This document shows positions 54,386 through 63,317 of a stretch of 64,000 nucleotides of DNA, in pieces. Each line of letters starts with the position of its first letter. Positions within the stretch are counted from its first letter, which is position 1. The translations under genes were made by a program, and so were the position numbers. A model generated the notes under the pieces. The model ran no database searches. It was given only the letters and a program-made list of their open reading frames with translations, and was not told the DNA's origin. This DNA comes from CBDDKS01 sp965230335 (GTDB lineage Bacteria; Pseudomonadota; Gammaproteobacteria; Enterobacterales; Kangiellaceae): positions 682,001-746,000 of the forward strand of contig CBDDKS010000006.1 in NCBI GenBank assembly GCA_965230335.1. Direction: 5' to 3'.

Positions 54386-55684
54386 TTATGCTGCTTTTGG
54401 GTTCATTATTTCATCAAACGAGCTTTCTTTTTCACTAATACTGGCATCAGCGATAACGGCTTCAATCACTTTATCTTCAAGTACTAACTGCTCAATTTGA
54501 GCCAGATGCTCTTTATTTGAACGATAATATTGGATAAAAGCTTCTGGATCCTGGTAAGTCGATGCCAGTTTTCCTAATTTCTCTGTCACACTCTCCGCAT
54601 CAGCCGTGATTTCTTTTTTCTCAACAATGGCACTCATAAGAATACCAAGCTTAACGCGTTTTGTGGCCTGTTCCTCAAACATCTCTCTCGGCAGCTGTGA
54701 CATCATGGATTCATTGCCACCATATTGGGCTATCATATTTTTTTGCATATTCACAATTTCTGAATCAATGGCTGCTTTAGGAACATCAAACTCATTGACC
54801 AACAATAACCCTTCCATAACATTATCTTTTACACGGTTCGAGATAGCCTCTTCAAGCTCACGTATCATATTGGCTTCGACGTCTTTTTTAAACTGCTCTT
54901 CATCACCATCTGCAATCTTCATTTCTTTCGCTAAATCCTTAAGTTCCAATAATTGTTTTTCCTTTACAGTATGCGCTTTAATTTTAAACACTGCCTTTTT
55001 ACCAGCTAAAGCCTCTGCTTGATAATCTTCTGGGAATGTGACTTCAATGTCTCGATTCTCTTCAGCTTTAATACCAACCAATTGTTCTTCAAAACCGGGA
55101 ATCATTTGCTTTGAGCCCAATATCAACTCATGTTTTTCAGCTTTGCCGCCTTCAAAGGGCTCATCATCAATAGTACCCTCAAAATCAATAACCACCTGAT
55201 CATTGTCTTGTGCAGCTCTATCAACTTCATGCCAATGTGCATATTGATCTTGCAGTTTCGATAACATCTTTTCTACATCTGTTGCTTCAACCTTGGCCGC
55301 CGGCTTTTCAACTTCAATACTTTCAAATGAATTCACAGTCACTTCTGGATACACTTCGAAAGTTGCAACAAATTCTACATCCTTGCCTGTTTCATTTTGC
55401 TTCAAATCGAATTGTGGCGCACCAACAGGTTTTACTTTTTCCTGCACTGCCGCCTGGTAAAAGTATCTTTGTACAAACTCACCCAACACTTCTTGTCTTA
55501 TACCGTCCCCATAACGTTTGACTATAACATTTCGAGGAATTTTACCAGGACGAAAACCATCGATCTTTGCCTTCCTTGATGTGTTTTCTATACGTTTATT
55601 GACCTCTCCTTCTATCAAATTTGCTTCAATAGTGACTGTCATTTTACGCTCTAAGCCAGATGTTGTTTCTAATGAAACGTCCAT
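54386..55684 (-). CDS. tig: Trigger factor
   Basis: 432 aa. Ribosome-bound chaperone with peptidyl-prolyl isomerase activity. N-terminal ribosome-binding domain with the signature GFRPGKIPRNVIVKRYG, FKBP-type domain (about 155-245, DNDQVVIDFEGTIDDEPFEG), and the C-terminal helical chaperone arms. First protein gene after the four-tRNA operon and head of the tig-clpP-clpX-lon-hupB series. Confidence 0.96.
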   Translation of the reverse strand: MDVSLETTSGLERKMTVTIEANLIEGEVNKRIENTSRKAKIDGFRPGKIPRNVIVKRYGDGIRQEVLGEFVQRYFYQAAVQEKVKPVGAPQFDLKQNETGKDVEFVATFEVYPEVTVNSFESIEVEKPAAKVEATDVEKMLSKLQDQYAHWHEVDRAAQDNDQVVIDFEGTIDDEPFEGGKAEKHELILGSKQMIPGFEEQLVGIKAEENRDIEVTFPEDYQAEALAGKKAVFKIKAHTVKEKQLLELKDLAKEMKIADGDEEQFKKDVEANMIRELEEAISNRVKDNVMEGLLLVNEFDVPKAAIDSEIVNMQKNMIAQYGGNESMMSQLPREMFEEQATKRVKLGILMSAIVEKKEITADAESVTEKLGKLASTYQDPEAFIQYYRSNKEHLAQIEQLVLEDKVIEAVIADASISEKESSFDEIMNPKAA

Positions 55685-55932
55685 AAAAAAACCTCGTTTA
55701 TTCTCACTAACAGTTAATCAATTTTTTTAAAGAAAACAGGCTATAAACTCATGATATAAGTTCAACATGCCAATCTGGTGAATTTACAAAAAATTGATTG
55801 GTTTGGAATGGTTACACTTTCTAACATCCGCATCTCTTTCAAATAAAATCATAATTTAAGGTAGTTAATGATGTGGTTTTAATAAGAAATGACAAATGTC
55901 AATTAAATAAAAGACCTCAAATTGAGTAAAAC

Positions 55933-56018
<86 letters not shown>

Positions 56019-56053
56019 AAAACTTTTTTTCAACCAAAAATATTTTTCAATAT

Positions 56054-56130
56054 TGGGGTGGATGACGGGATTTGAACCCGCGACGACCGGAATCACAATC
56101 CGGGGCTCTACCAACTGAGCTACATCCACC
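56054..56130 (-). tRNA. tRNA-His (anticodon GUG)
   Basis: 77 nt. Acceptor GGTGGATG/CATCCACC includes the extra G(-1):C73 pair specific for histidine tRNA; anticodon loop ATTGTGATT; CCA encoded. Confidence 0.96.
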
Positions 56131-56176
56131 ATTTTACCCAAAAACATGCTTGCAGAAACATGTATCTGCCAGATGT

Positions 56177-56253
<77 letters not shown>

Positions 56254-56302
56254 CTGTCAACCTTCCAGGCAACACAAGTTACAACATTGAAAAACGGTAA
56301 TT

Positions 56303-56379
56303 TGGTCGGGGAAGAGGGATTCGAACCCCCGACATCCTGCACCCAAAGCAGGCGCGCTACCAGACTGCGCTATTCCCCG
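56303..56379 (-). tRNA. tRNA-Pro (anticodon UGG)
   Basis: 77 nt. Acceptor CGGGGAA/TTCCCCG, anticodon loop TTTGGGT, T-loop TTCGAAT, discriminator A and CCA encoded. First of the operon Pro-Arg-His-Leu. Confidence 0.96.
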
Positions 56380-56452
56380 AATTCGTTAACAACGACATGC
56401 CACGCAATGACATAGTTTGTCCTTGATCATGCCATTTTTAAAAGAGCGCAAA

Positions 56453-56481
56453 ATGATACTGACTTAACCTCATAAGGTCAA
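56453..56481 (-). promoter_or_regulatory. Strong sigma-70 promoter for the tRNA operon
   Basis: On the minus strand TTGACC (-35) and TATCAT (-10) are 17 bp apart, followed by a GC-rich discriminator (TTTGCGCTC), as in stringently controlled stable-RNA promoters. It lies 75 bp before tRNA-Pro. Confidence 0.75.
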
Positions 56482-56664
56482 TACATCAATGTATTTTAGT
56501 TGTATCACAAAAACACCTCTGGCCCTCCCTTCTGAGCACTTTGATAAAGTCCATTATACAAAATTCCATGATGATCTGGATGGTAATCAAAGGTCTGCAG
56601 CATTACAATAGCACACCAATACACTATCACAGACACGAATAGCCCCTTTTATATCCACAAAATT

Positions 56665-57531
56665 ATGACAGCACAAATTATTAACGGTAAAACTACTGCC
56701 CAACAGCTTGTTAACAAAATTGCACAAGATGTACAGAAACGATTACAAAATAACTTAAAAGCACCTGGTCTTGCTGTTATTCTGGTTGGAGATGATCCCG
56801 CGTCCAGCATTTATGTCAATAAAAAAATATCAACATGCCAAGCAGCTGGCATCATATCATTGAGTCAGACATTCCCATCCAATGTTAGGGAAGAAACGCT
56901 TCTCAAACAAATCGACACCTTGAATAAAGACGACAGTATTCATGGTATTTTGGTTCAGTTACCACTGCCCTCTCATCTTGATAGCCAAAAAATACTAGAA
57001 GCTATTGACCACAGAAAAGATGTTGATGGTTTCCATGCCTACAATTTAGGACGTCTGGTTCAAAAGCATCCCAAACTAAGGCCCTGTACACCAAAAGGCA
57101 TCATCACTCTACTTGAAGCCTATGACATTGATGTGAAAGGTATGAATGCCTGTGTTGTGGGCGCATCAAATATTGTTGGGCGGCCCATGGCATTGGAATT
57201 ACTGCTTAAAAAAGCAACCGTTACCGTTACGCATTCCAATACAAAGAATTTACAAGCACACGTGGAACAAGCTGATCTCCTGGTCGCAGCTACAGGCATC
57301 TACAATCTGGTCAAAAGTGAATGGATAAAACCCGGCGCTATTGTGATCGATGTGGGCATCAATCGACTTGAAAACAATCAAATTGTCGGGGATATCGAAT
57401 TTGATACTGCTGCAGAAAGGGCAGGCTGGATAACGCCAGTGCCTGGTGGTGTTGGTCCCATGACGGTGGCAACACTGCTTGAAAATACGTTAGAGTCCGC
57501 TAATCAGTTTGATGGTTTCATCGACATCTAA
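56665..57531 (+). CDS. folD: FolD bifunctional methylene-THF dehydrogenase/cyclohydrolase
   Basis: 288 aa. Interconverts methylene-, methenyl- and formyl-tetrahydrofolate. Signatures: VGDDPASSIYVNKKISTCQ with the catalytic Tyr and Lys, ILVQLPLPSHL, DGFHAYNLGRL, PCTPKGIITLL, ACVVGASNIVGRPMALELL (NADP binding) and TPVPGGVGPMTVATLLENT. Divergent from the tRNA operon, a neighbourhood common in gammaproteobacteria. Confidence 0.96.
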   Translation: MTAQIINGKTTAQQLVNKIAQDVQKRLQNNLKAPGLAVILVGDDPASSIYVNKKISTCQAAGIISLSQTFPSNVREETLLKQIDTLNKDDSIHGILVQLPLPSHLDSQKILEAIDHRKDVDGFHAYNLGRLVQKHPKLRPCTPKGIITLLEAYDIDVKGMNACVVGASNIVGRPMALELLLKKATVTVTHSNTKNLQAHVEQADLLVAATGIYNLVKSEWIKPGAIVIDVGINRLENNQIVGDIEFDTAAERAGWITPVPGGVGPMTVATLLENTLESANQFDGFIDI

Positions 57532-57590
57532 CACAGAATCACCAAACACAAAACTACCAATCTTGTTATAAGACCTGTTACTCCTGGACG

Positions 57591-57806
57591 TCAACTAGCT
57601 ATTTTAAAAGAAGTTTTTAATTTTCTTTTTTCACTGACTTGTAAATACTGGGTATAACGAACATACTCCAGCTCTGCACTGATTTGATCGGGGAAAGGTC
57701 CCATATCAATTCCCTCTGATGTAGGAAAAAACCAGCCTTGTTGTTTATGGTAAATACCATTTTTCAATAATCTTTTTGTTTTCGTTGATAATTGTGTATC
57801 CATCAT
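57591..57806 (-). CDS. Small protein, possibly DUF6316-like
   Basis: 71 aa. The core NGIYHKQQGWFFPTSEGIDMGPFPDQISAELEY has the layout (aromatic strand, EG-ID-GPF, then an acidic helix AEL) of short gammaproteobacterial proteins I recall as DUF6316. No signal peptide and no known function. It is convergent with folD. Shortness limits confidence, but the composition is protein-like and no longer frame overlaps it. Confidence 0.5.
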   Translation of the reverse strand: MMDTQLSTKTKRLLKNGIYHKQQGWFFPTSEGIDMGPFPDQISAELEYVRYTQYLQVSEKRKLKTSFKIAS

Positions 57807-58073
57807 CTTTTTCGAGTTGAATTGAGATTAACCACATTATAGACCACTATAAATTACAAAATATGTCAGCTAAATATAAAAGTTTTTGTAAGCTTTTTGC
57901 CATTTGTCAGGTAAGTCATTCCTCTATGTTCAGTCTATTTTCCTGTAACACGCTTTAATTACGTCCCAAGAAGTATCTCCCAATGAAATTAGATAGACCC
58001 CACAGACTGTTTTCGACATCAGTCAATACATTCAATATGCTGAGTTCGGCTTTCAATCATTTGGAAATTCACG

Positions 58074-58964
58074 GTGGATATCGGTAGTTTTTTTGCTTTG
58101 GCCAGCGCTTTTTGTTGGGCCATTTCTGTCATCCTTTACACTCGGCTTGGCGATAAAATGCCAGCTTTTGAACTAAACCTGACCAAAAATACCATTGGAT
58201 TAATTTGCTTAACGATCACCGCTCTTATTGTTGAAGGCTCTGCATGGTTAAGTTTTCAATGGCAGGATGCCCTGTTGCTTATTATGAGCGGTGTCATAGG
58301 TCTTGCTTTAGCTGACACACTCTATATGAAAACATTGAATATCCTGGGTGCGGGAAAAACAGCTATCGTAGGTACCTTATATAGCCCGTTTATTATATTT
58401 CTGTCTTACATCTACCTAAAAGAAGAAATTACTTTTCTACAATTTTTGGGTCTTTTGCTCATAGCAGGGGGTATTATTTTAATTAGCTCAACCCGCTCTG
58501 ATAATACGAAGCAAGAACTCTCTGCCAAAAAAATCTGGCAGGGTATATTCATTGGTATTTCTTCTTCTTTTCTAACAGCAGCAGCCATTGTCAGTATAAA
58601 ACCGATTATCGAAGAGCAACCCTTTTTTTGGTCTTCATCTTTAAGGATGTTTTCTGGTATGTTTGCCATGTTTATTTATTTAATCCTAACGCGTCGGCTA
58701 TCATCAACTATTGCTGAATTTAAGCGCCCGCATAATTGGCGTGCTATTTTTATATCTGGATTTATCGGTGCTTATATTACTTTGACACTCTGGTTAGCTG
58801 GTTTTAAATATACAACGGCTTCCGTTGCTTCTATCTTAAATGAAACCAGCACGCCCTTTATTGTTCTCCTTGCCTGGTTAATTCTTAAAGAAAGCATGGA
58901 TACTAAAAAAGCTATCGCATTAATACTTGCTTTTATCGGCGTTTTCCTTGTCGTAATTCAATGA
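58074..58964 (+). CDS. EamA/DMT-family transporter
   Basis: 296 aa from a GTG at 58074. About ten membrane helices in two EamA repeats (first about 4-137 with SAFCWAISVILYTRLG and ADTLYMKTLNILGAGKTAIVGTLYSPFIIF; second about 153-295 with NETSTPFIVLLAWLILKESM). Drug/metabolite transporters move amino acids, nucleosides or other small molecules; the substrate cannot be read. No neighbouring operon gene. A dispersed repeat starts within 3 bp of its stop. Confidence 0.88.
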   Translation: MDIGSFFALASAFCWAISVILYTRLGDKMPAFELNLTKNTIGLICLTITALIVEGSAWLSFQWQDALLLIMSGVIGLALADTLYMKTLNILGAGKTAIVGTLYSPFIIFLSYIYLKEEITFLQFLGLLLIAGGIILISSTRSDNTKQELSAKKIWQGIFIGISSSFLTAAAIVSIKPIIEEQPFFWSSSLRMFSGMFAMFIYLILTRRLSSTIAEFKRPHNWRAIFISGFIGAYITLTLWLAGFKYTTASVASILNETSTPFIVLLAWLILKESMDTKKAIALILAFIGVFLVVIQ

Positions 58965-58966
58965 CA

Positions 58967-58985
58967 CTAGGGGCTGTTGATCTTT
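58967..58985 (+). repeat. Dispersed repeat, copy F
   Basis: CTAGGGGCTGTTGATCTTT matches the consensus with two changes. It lies 2 bp after the EamA stop and between convergent EamA and Ni-SOD genes. Confidence 0.7.
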
Positions 58986-59039
58986 CAATAAAACTTCCCT
59001 GTCCTAAGTTTCCTATTTTATTAATTAATAAAATATATT

Positions 59040-59498
59040 CTAATGCTTGTGCTTATAATAAGATGACAAAGCTTCAATATTTTTTCTCAAATTCTGTGCA
59101 AACTTTTTATCTGTATTTTGTTTGGCTTTCATAGCTGCGACAATCACCGCATGATGCTTCATTAATCGTTCACTATAATCTTTTTGTTTGGGTTTAACCC
59201 GTTGTGTCAAAAAATAGTCTGTCATGGTGGCAATAATATTCTGTGCGTGTTTTTCTTTATTCATCACCCAACGTACTAACTGATTCTGAGATTGCGCATC
59301 TTTTTTTTGTGATAATTCCGAAATTAATTTCATGGCCTTCTCAATAGTTTCAACATCTTCAAGCATCAGTTGAACTCGTGCATGATCATCATAAATGCCA
59401 CAGGGAACCTGACAATGTGCATAAATCACTTTGGGTAAAGCCAAAAACGCCATTATGCTTATAAAAAAAATGGTTAGGGTATTTTTTGATTGTTTCAT
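59040..59498 (-). CDS. sodN: Exported nickel superoxide dismutase
   Basis: 152 aa. Converts superoxide to O2 and H2O2. The nickel hook HCxxPCGxY is intact: H28-C29-Q-V-P32-C33-G34-I-Y36, corresponding to mature H1, C2, P5, C6, G7, Y9. The rest is the four-helix bundle (DDHARVQLMLEDVETIEKAM, QLVRWVMNKEKHAQNI). Residues 1-27 form a Sec signal peptide (TLTIFFISIMAFLAL, then PKVIYA), and cutting after Ala27 would free His1, which must be N-terminal to bind nickel. Characterised enzymes instead have a short propeptide removed by SodX; no sodX gene is adjacent. The predicted location is the periplasm. Family assignment strong; maturation route inferred. Confidence 0.9.
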   Translation of the reverse strand: MKQSKNTLTIFFISIMAFLALPKVIYAHCQVPCGIYDDHARVQLMLEDVETIEKAMKLISELSQKKDAQSQNQLVRWVMNKEKHAQNIIATMTDYFLTQRVKPKQKDYSERLMKHHAVIVAAMKAKQNTDKKFAQNLRKNIEALSSYYKHKH

Positions 59499-59621
59499 TT
59501 CGATATTTCCTCAAAAGTTTTCATAGACTTTCTACTATAAGAGAACCTGACTCTACCAAAAATTTTTTTCTTTAACAATCTTCCTAATGAAACCGAGTTC
59601 AATCATTAGCCTCAACTGAGA

Positions 59622-60179
59622 TTATCGAGACACTTTTCTCTTTTTTTTAAAAAAATTGGATAACAGCTCACTTGCCTCTTGTTTTAAAACACCATGAATA
59701 ACATCAGGTTGATGATTATTTTTGGCATTAACCAAACAATGATAAGCAGAATGATAAGCACCTGTTTTTAAATCATCTGCCGCAAAAACAACTTTTTTCA
59801 CCCGTGCATGTACCATTGCCATAGCACACATTGCACAAGGTTCTAAGGTCACATACAAAGTGGTATCAATCAGACGATAATTTTTTAGCGTATGAGCCGC
59901 TTGTCTTAACGCCATTATTTCTGCATGAGCAGAAGGATCACACTGGCCAATAGGTTGATTAAATCCTTCTCCAATAATTTTATCATTTTTTACTATCACA
60001 CATCCGACTGGTACTTCTCCTAATGCTTCTGCTTTTTGGGCCAAAGCCATGGCTTTTTGCATATAGTGATAATCAATATCTGTTCCCTTTTGTATTGGTA
60101 TAGATTTGTGCTCTTTCTTTTTATTATCTAACGGACCTTTACCAATATCACCATTGCGCTCTAAATGAAAGTGTCTCAT
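59622..60179 (-). CDS. tadA: tRNA-specific adenosine deaminase
   Basis: 185 aa. Deaminates A34 of tRNA-Arg(ACG) to inosine. Zinc site and catalytic Glu: SAHAEIMAL and TLEPCAMCAMAM; VPVGCVIV and GAYHSAYHCLVN also conserved. The first 35 residues (HLERNGDIGKGPLDNKKK) extend beyond the usual start; the conserved part begins at DYHYMQKAMALA. Starts directly after the guaA stop (0 bp), so they form one transcript. Confidence 0.94.
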   Translation of the reverse strand: MRHFHLERNGDIGKGPLDNKKKEHKSIPIQKGTDIDYHYMQKAMALAQKAEALGEVPVGCVIVKNDKIIGEGFNQPIGQCDPSAHAEIMALRQAAHTLKNYRLIDTTLYVTLEPCAMCAMAMVHARVKKVVFAADDLKTGAYHSAYHCLVNAKNNHQPDVIHGVLKQEASELLSNFFKKKRKVSR

Positions 60180-61736
60180 TTATTCCCATTCAATGGTGGC
60201 TGGTGGTTTGGAAGAAATATCATAAGTCACACGAGAAATACCATTCACTTCATTAATGATACGATTCGATACATGTTCTAAGAATTCATAAGGCAAATGT
60301 GCCCATCTTGCTGTCATAAAATCAATGGTTTCTACTGCCCTTAATGCAATAACATAATCATACTTTCTGGCATCACCCATAACGCCAACAGATTTTACAG
60401 GAAGAAATACAGCAAAGGCCTGGCTGGTTTTATCATATAAACCCGCTTTATACAGCTCTTCAATATAAATGGCATCTGCCTGTCTTAATAAGTCAGCATA
60501 TTCTTTTTTAATGCTTCCTAAAATTCTAACACCTAACCCTGGACCAGGAAACGGATGTCTAAATAACAAATCGTGTGACAGTCCCAGCTCCAGCCCAATA
60601 TTGCGCACTTCATCTTTAAACAACTCCCGAAGGGGTTCAACAAGGCTGAGTGTCATATCATCGGGTAACCCCCCAACATTATGATGAGATTTAATCACAT
60701 GGGCTTTTCCCGTTTTAGAACCTGCCGACTCAATTACATCAGGATAAATCGTCCCCTGTGCTAACCATTTTGCCGATGTTAATTTTTTTGATTCTTCTTC
60801 AAAAATGTCTACAAAAGCATTACCAATAACTTTTCGCTTTTCTTCTGGATCATCTTTTCCTTTTAAAGCCGATAAAAACCTTTGCTCAGCATTCACTCGA
60901 ATCACATGGATACCCATATGTTGAGCAAACATATCCATAACTTGATCGCCTTCATTCAGACGTAACAAACCATTATCGACAAAGACACAAGTCAGCTGTG
61001 ATCCGATGGCTTTATGCAATAAGGCCGCTGTTACTGAAGAATCAACGCCTCCCGATAAACCTAATATCACTTCATCAGAACCTACTTTTTTTCGAATAGT
61101 CTGAATAGCATCATCAATAATATGACTGGGTGTCCATAACAATTCACAATGACAAATATGATGGACAAAATTTTTCAATAATTGCTGTCCTTCCGGTGTA
61201 TGTGTTACCTCCGGATGAAACTGTACGCCATATAATTGTTTTTCCTCACATGCCATAGCCGCAAAAGGTGCATTTTTACTGGAAGCAATACATTCAAATG
61301 CTTCCGGTAAACGACTCACTTTATCGCCATGGCTCATCCATACACTCATCTGTTCTTGATGGTTAATACTATCAAACAGTGGTGATGTATTTTCCAATGT
61401 GATTAAGGCATGCCCAAACTCTTTTTCTTCAGAATGAGAAACAGCACCTCCTAATTGTTCTGCAAGGGTTTGCATGCCATAGCATATGCCTAAAACAGGG
61501 ATACCTAGCTCGAAAACCACTGCCGAAGCTCTTGGTGTTGCCTCTCCTAAAACACTTTCCGGTCCGCCGGATAAAATAATACCCTGTGGTTTAAAGTCAC
61601 GAATGATATCGTCATCAATATCAAAAGGCATCAGTTCACAATAGACCCCGATTTCTCTGACACGACGCGCAATCAGCTGGGTATATTGAGAACCAAAATC
61701 TAAGATTAAAATTCGATTAGCATGAATATCTTGCAT
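60180..61736 (-). CDS. guaA: GMP synthase (glutamine-hydrolysing)
   Basis: 518 aa. Converts XMP to GMP. Class I glutamine amidotransferase with C85 in GICYGMQ and the His/Glu of QFHPEVTHT, followed by the ATP pyrophosphatase PP-loop GLSGGVDSSVTAALL and the dimerisation domain ending RVTYDISSKPPATIEWE. It follows guaB by about 40 bp; guaB-guaA-tadA is one operon. Confidence 0.97.
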   Translation of the reverse strand: MQDIHANRILILDFGSQYTQLIARRVREIGVYCELMPFDIDDDIIRDFKPQGIILSGGPESVLGEATPRASAVVFELGIPVLGICYGMQTLAEQLGGAVSHSEEKEFGHALITLENTSPLFDSINHQEQMSVWMSHGDKVSRLPEAFECIASSKNAPFAAMACEEKQLYGVQFHPEVTHTPEGQQLLKNFVHHICHCELLWTPSHIIDDAIQTIRKKVGSDEVILGLSGGVDSSVTAALLHKAIGSQLTCVFVDNGLLRLNEGDQVMDMFAQHMGIHVIRVNAEQRFLSALKGKDDPEEKRKVIGNAFVDIFEEESKKLTSAKWLAQGTIYPDVIESAGSKTGKAHVIKSHHNVGGLPDDMTLSLVEPLRELFKDEVRNIGLELGLSHDLLFRHPFPGPGLGVRILGSIKKEYADLLRQADAIYIEELYKAGLYDKTSQAFAVFLPVKSVGVMGDARKYDYVIALRAVETIDFMTARWAHLPYEFLEHVSNRIINEVNGISRVTYDISSKPPATIEWE

Positions 61737-61775
61737 ATAACAATAAGAGCTCTATTTGATCGTTAAGGACAGCGA

Positions 61776-63242
61776 TTATTTATTAATCTGGTAATTGGGT
61801 GCTTCTTTGGTAATTTGTACATCATGTACATGGGATTCATTCATACCGGCAGCAGTCACTTTTACAAATTCAGCTTTTGTACGTAACTCTTTAATGGTTT
61901 CACACCCAGTTAATCCCATACAAGAACGTAATCCACCCATCATTTGGTGCAGGATAGTCATGATGCTGCCTTTATAAGGCACGCGTCCTTCAATACCTTC
62001 TGGTACCAATTTATCGGCTGCATTAAAACTTTGGAAATAACGATCACTGGAACCCTGCTTTTGTGACATGGCGCCAAGAGATCCCATACCACGATAGGAT
62101 TTATAGGATCGCCCCTGGTATAACTCTACTTCACCTGGTGCTTCTTCTGTACCTGCAAACATACTCCCAACCATTACCAGATGTGCTCCTGCGGCAATTG
62201 CTTTACACATATCACCCGAATAACGAATACCGCCATCGGCAATTAATGGTATCCCTTTTTTCTTCAAGGCCATGGACACTTGTGCAACAGCAGTAATTTG
62301 TGGCACACCCACACCGGTAACAATACGGGTTGTACAAATGGAACCTGGGCCTATACCCACTTTAACGCCATCAGCACCGGCATCAACTAACGCCAAAGCA
62401 CCGTCTTTTGTCGCCACGTTACCACCAATCACTTGAAGATCGGGATGCTTTGATTTTAACCAACGCACTTTATCCAATACCAATTGAGAATGACCATGTG
62501 AGGTATCCACCAAAATAACATCGACACCTGCTGTCATTAATGCATCAACACGTGCTTCTGTATCTGGTCCGGTACCAATAGCAGCACCCACTCTTAAATG
62601 ACCATATTCGTCTTTACTGGCTTGAGGTTTATCTTCTGCTTTTTGAATATCTTTTACTGTAATTAAGCCCTTTAAATGAAATTGATCATCCACCATCAAT
62701 ATTTTTTCTATACGATGCTTATGCATCAAAGATAAAACTTCGGCCGTTTCTGCACCTTCTTGTACCGTCACCAATCTGTCTTTAGGTGTCATCACCGTGG
62801 ATACCGGCCGGTCAAGATGTGTTTCAAAACGCACATCTCTACTGGTAACAATACCAATAAGCTCCTGACCATCAACAACAGGCACACCTGATATGCCATT
62901 CTCTGCGGTCAAGGCTTTGAGCTGGCCTATGGTTAAATTAGGAGAAACGGTAATAGGATCATTCACAACACCACTTTCGAATTTCTTTACCTTGCGAACT
63001 TCTTCAGCCTGTTGTTCAACCCCTATATTTTTATGGATAAATCCCATACCACCTTCCTGCGCCAAGCTGATTGCAAGACGGGATTCGGTAACTGTATCCA
63101 TAGCCGCAGAAACCAAAGGGATATTTAATTTTATTTCACGCGTTAATTGCGTTTCCAGTTTAGCGGAATGTGGTAATACGGTAGAATGAGCCGGCACCAA
63201 CAACACATCGTCAAATGTCAGTGCCTCCTGAATAATTTGCAT
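61776..63242 (-). CDS. guaB: Inosine-5'-monophosphate dehydrogenase
   Basis: 488 aa from the ATG at 63242 (MQIIQEALTFDDVLLVPAHS), the same length as E. coli GuaB; the open frame extends five codons to a TTG. NAD-dependent oxidation of IMP to XMP, the committed step to GMP. Signatures: two CBS domains (about 92-200), NGGVAT-like GGNVATKDGA, the catalytic Cys loop GIGPGSICTTRIVTGVG, GMGSLGAM and the active-site flap with SSDRYF. Divergent from xseA; no convincing ribosome site is visible at either start. Confidence 0.97.
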   Translation of the reverse strand: MQIIQEALTFDDVLLVPAHSTVLPHSAKLETQLTREIKLNIPLVSAAMDTVTESRLAISLAQEGGMGFIHKNIGVEQQAEEVRKVKKFESGVVNDPITVSPNLTIGQLKALTAENGISGVPVVDGQELIGIVTSRDVRFETHLDRPVSTVMTPKDRLVTVQEGAETAEVLSLMHKHRIEKILMVDDQFHLKGLITVKDIQKAEDKPQASKDEYGHLRVGAAIGTGPDTEARVDALMTAGVDVILVDTSHGHSQLVLDKVRWLKSKHPDLQVIGGNVATKDGALALVDAGADGVKVGIGPGSICTTRIVTGVGVPQITAVAQVSMALKKKGIPLIADGGIRYSGDMCKAIAAGAHLVMVGSMFAGTEEAPGEVELYQGRSYKSYRGMGSLGAMSQKQGSSDRYFQSFNAADKLVPEGIEGRVPYKGSIMTILHQMMGGLRSCMGLTGCETIKELRTKAEFVKVTAAGMNESHVHDVQITKEAPNYQINK

Positions 63243-63317
63243 AATCAAACAACCCAATACAGATAAACGGTCGAAAAACCAAAGCGGGATTGTAACATCT
63301 TACTAAAAGCCTAAACA

